A program made the translations under genes and the position numbers. Below are positions 23,420-24,503 of a DNA stretch of 24,503 bases, in pieces (the first letter of the stretch is position 1; every line of letters starts with the position of its first letter). Under the pieces are notes generated by a model. The model had not been told where the DNA came from. It saw only the letters and a program-made list of their open reading frames with translations, and did not search any database. Origin of the DNA: a virus; the IMG/VR virus record IMGVR_UViG_3300047546_001570, positions 1 to 24,503 of that record; one strand, given 5' to 3'.

Positions 23420-23449
23420 TTGGGTAGTCTCCTTTGATTGATGTTTTAA

Positions 23450-23480
23450 ATTTTACCACGATTCATTAAATTAAATGCAA
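23450..23480 (-). promoter_or_regulatory. Candidate late promoter for packaging operon
   Basis: On the minus strand: extended -10 TGG then TAAAAT (23455-23450), with a possible -35 TTGCAT (23480-23475) at a long 19-base spacing. Predicted transcription starts about 23443, 24 bases before the terS start. The -35 is weak, but the extended -10 would compensate. No other minus-strand promoter is visible between the divergent genes. Confidence 0.4.
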
Positions 23481-23500
23481 TCATTTTACAAGGTAACAGT

Positions 23501-23728
23501 ATGTACTATGGATTTGAGTTCTCAAGTAGCAACCCACGTACTAAAAGGCCGATGGATGAATACGGCCAGCGAGTGGGCTATTATCATCGTTTCAACCACA
23601 AGGTTGACGTCCATGCGTGGGTCAAGAAGAGCAAATACCGAATCTATGTGCCTAGTACAGATCCAGAATTGAGGAGCTTAAAGCACCGAGGCATTATCGG
23701 CGCGTTCACTATCGACGGAGATAAATAA
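23501..23728 (+). CDS. Small unknown protein, first rightward gene
   Basis: 75 residues, ATG with AAGG seven bases upstream, 81 bases from the divergent terS start. No family recognised. It is polar, basic and aromatic (MYYGFEFSSS, then VGYYHRFNHKVDVHAWVKKS), with a beta-like KYRIYVPS segment. It is a short cytoplasmic protein with no signal or membrane segment. Its stop overlaps the Dps-like gene start (TAATG), so the two are co-transcribed and probably translationally coupled. It may be an early-type accessory gene. Confidence 0.65.
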   Translation: MYYGFEFSSSNPRTKRPMDEYGQRVGYYHRFNHKVDVHAWVKKSKYRIYVPSTDPELRSLKHRGIIGAFTIDGDK

Positions 23729-24138
23729 TGGCTAGTTTAATCAATTTAGCAACGGTTCTGAGGGCTGGTCAAGTTTATGCACACCATGCCCACAATGTTT
23801 GCTCTGGCCCCCAGTTCTTCGAGGACCACGCTTTTTTTGGTTCTGTGTATGCGAAATATGAGTCTGACTATGATGACGTTATTGAGCGTCATATTGGATC
23901 AACTGGCGACAAGCCCAATACCATTGAGTTACTTGGCCGGGCTTTAGATTTAGTACAGGGCCTTGGGGATGATTATTTCCAGGGGATCTTGATTGTGGAC
24001 AAAAGCATTTGCTCGATCTGCAAGACCATGTGCGATTCTGGGGAGCTATCGGAAGGCACCAAGCAGCTAATCGGCGAGATCTGCAATCAAGCCGAGATGC
24101 GAAAGTACAAGATTGTACAAAGAACATCGCGGGATTAA
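23728..24138 (+). CDS. Dps/ferritin-like protein
   Basis: 136 residues; ATG overlaps the preceding stop (TAATG) with CGGAG about seven bases upstream. Dps proteins form 12-subunit shells that oxidise iron and shield DNA. The N-terminal half matches the Dps ferroxidase region in order and spacing: YAHHAHN then CSGPQFFEDHAFF (17-37), giving His22 and His34 twelve apart, then Asp49 and Glu53 (DYDDVIER) at the spacing of E. coli Dps Asp78 and Glu82. The position of Dps Asp67 is Gly38. Two further helices, about 74-92 and 100-130, complete a four-helix bundle, ending QAEMRKYKIVQR. It lacks the long basic N-terminal tail of E. coli Dps and is shorter than usual (~160). Cys25, 95, 98 and 103 are extra. 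Iron oxidation may be altered. Confidence 0.8.
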   Translation: MASLINLATVLRAGQVYAHHAHNVCSGPQFFEDHAFFGSVYAKYESDYDDVIERHIGSTGDKPNTIELLGRALDLVQGLGDDYFQGILIVDKSICSICKTMCDSGELSEGTKQLIGEICNQAEMRKYKIVQRTSRD

Positions 24139-24155
24139 AAATAATCTAAAATTAG

Positions 24156-24185
24156 TTGTTGCCAATCGTTAAATGATTGGATAAT
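24156..24185 (+). promoter_or_regulatory. Candidate promoter with operator-like dyad in spacer
   Basis: -35 TTGTTG (24156-24161), 18-base spacer and -10 GATAAT (24180-24185). The spacer is nearly filled by CCAATC, GTTAAAT, GATTGG (24162-24180), a perfect 6-base inverted repeat with no following T run. Start of transcription near 24192 would give a 35-base leader to the 56-residue gene. Such a dyad could bind a repressor over the promoter. Confidence 0.35.
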
Positions 24186-24226
24186 AAATGGGCACGTCGG
24201 CAATGTCGCCATGCAGGAGGTGTCCC

Positions 24227-24397
24227 GTGTTTAAAATTTCTAAGGAATTTTGCGAAGAGTTAAATTGTCAAGTATGGTCGGTGAGTCGACGTGATGGTTT
24301 TATAATTAAAGACGGTGTGACTGCTTATAATTTTTTGCTCGATGATTGGGATAAAGCCATAGATTGCGCAAAAAAGTTAGAACTTCAATGTTCATAA
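24227..24397 (+). CDS. Small unknown protein, last rightward gene
   Basis: 56 residues from GTG 24227, chosen because a full AGGAGGT lies at 24215-24221, five bases before it. An in-frame ATG at 24188 would add 13 residues but has no ribosome site and lies right behind a predicted -10. No family recognised. The sequence opens as a short helix (KISKEFCEELN), then two strands (VWSVSRRDGFIIKDG), and ends with a helix (DDWDKAIDCAKKLEL). It is cytoplasmic, with three Cys. The intrinsic terminator sits four bases after the stop. Confidence 0.6.
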   Translation: MFKISKEFCEELNCQVWSVSRRDGFIIKDGVTAYNFLLDDWDKAIDCAKKLELQCS

Positions 24398-24400
24398 CAG

Positions 24401-24423
24401 AAGCCCCGAAAGGGGCTTTTTTT
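24401..24423 (+). terminator. Intrinsic terminator of the rightward gene group
   Basis: AAGCCCC, loop GAAA, GGGGCTT forms a 7-pair stem with a GNRA-type tetraloop followed by TTTTT. It sits right behind the 56-residue gene. The reverse strand lacks a matching T run, so it acts on the plus strand. Confidence 0.9.
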
Positions 24424-24503
24424 GTTGCATTTCGCTTTTTGATGGGATTAAGTACCTACCTCGTTAGGATAGATCCTCAAGAGATAGTGACAACGACGGG
24501 AAA
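24424..24503. other. Window-end stretch with no confident feature
   Basis: Eighty bases after the terminator. An ATG at 24442 opens a plus-strand frame that stays open to the window edge (20 codons), but it has no Shine-Dalgarno site and is too short to judge. I see no convincing promoter or repeat. Confidence 0.3.

Noticed and set aside
24188-24226. ATG start adding 13 residues to the last rightward gene
   Set aside because: No ribosome site before it, while a full AGGAGGT precedes the GTG at 24227.
1-24503. Prophage with integration genes, att sites or bacterial flanks
   Set aside because: No integrase, excisionase, repressor of lysogeny or host gene is visible in the window; lysogeny cannot be judged from this part.
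24442-24503. Possible gene opening at ATG 24442 and running off the window
   Set aside because: Only 20 codons, no Shine-Dalgarno site; it cannot be told from chance.

Overview
The window is one end of the virion-structure region of a tailed phage with a short-tail (podovirus-like) architecture. Every recognisable gene is viral, packing is dense, many genes overlap by 1-4 bases, and no tape-measure, sheath or integrase gene is present. There is no bacterial flank, rRNA, tRNA or CRISPR array. The host cannot be named from this sequence. The DNA is mixed in composition (roughly mid-40s % GC by eye), with sigma70-like promoters and ordinary Shine-Dalgarno sites, so a bacterial host using host-type transcription is likely.

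Layout. A divergent point lies at about 23420-23500. Leftward (minus strand) runs a long late operon: terminase small subunit, two small overlapping unknown genes, terminase large subunit, a 131-residue unknown, scaffold, a small head or decoration candidate, and major capsid protein. A strong intrinsic terminator follows. Then come a long fibre, a carbohydrate-binding-like fibre protein, a short fibre or tip protein, a secreted CAP-domain protein, a Met-rich protein, head-tail adaptor, tail nozzle, portal, and four large internal/ejection-protein candidates; the last is cut by the window edge at base 1. Rightward (plus strand) run three small genes: a 75-residue unknown, a Dps/ferritin-like protein, and a 56-residue unknown that ends at an intrinsic terminator.

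How it works together. The terminase packages DNA through the portal into a capsid built on the scaffold. Adaptor and nozzle complete the short tail, fibres bind the host, and the glycine-, glutamine- and alanine-rich proteins at the left end look like internal proteins ejected with the DNA. An extended -10 promoter just before the scaffold gene and the terminator just after the capsid gene bracket a probable high-expression capsid unit. Low-copy parts, including an unusually placed portal, lie beyond that terminator. No recognisable lysis gene is seen in the window.

Most notable: a phage Dps-like protein keeping four of five ferroxidase ligand positions, a phage CAP-domain protein with a signal peptide and a missing second histidine, two fibre-locus genes with a shared C-terminal module, and the promoter/terminator arrangement around the capsid genes. 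All functional calls rest on motif recognition and gene order; no database search was possible.
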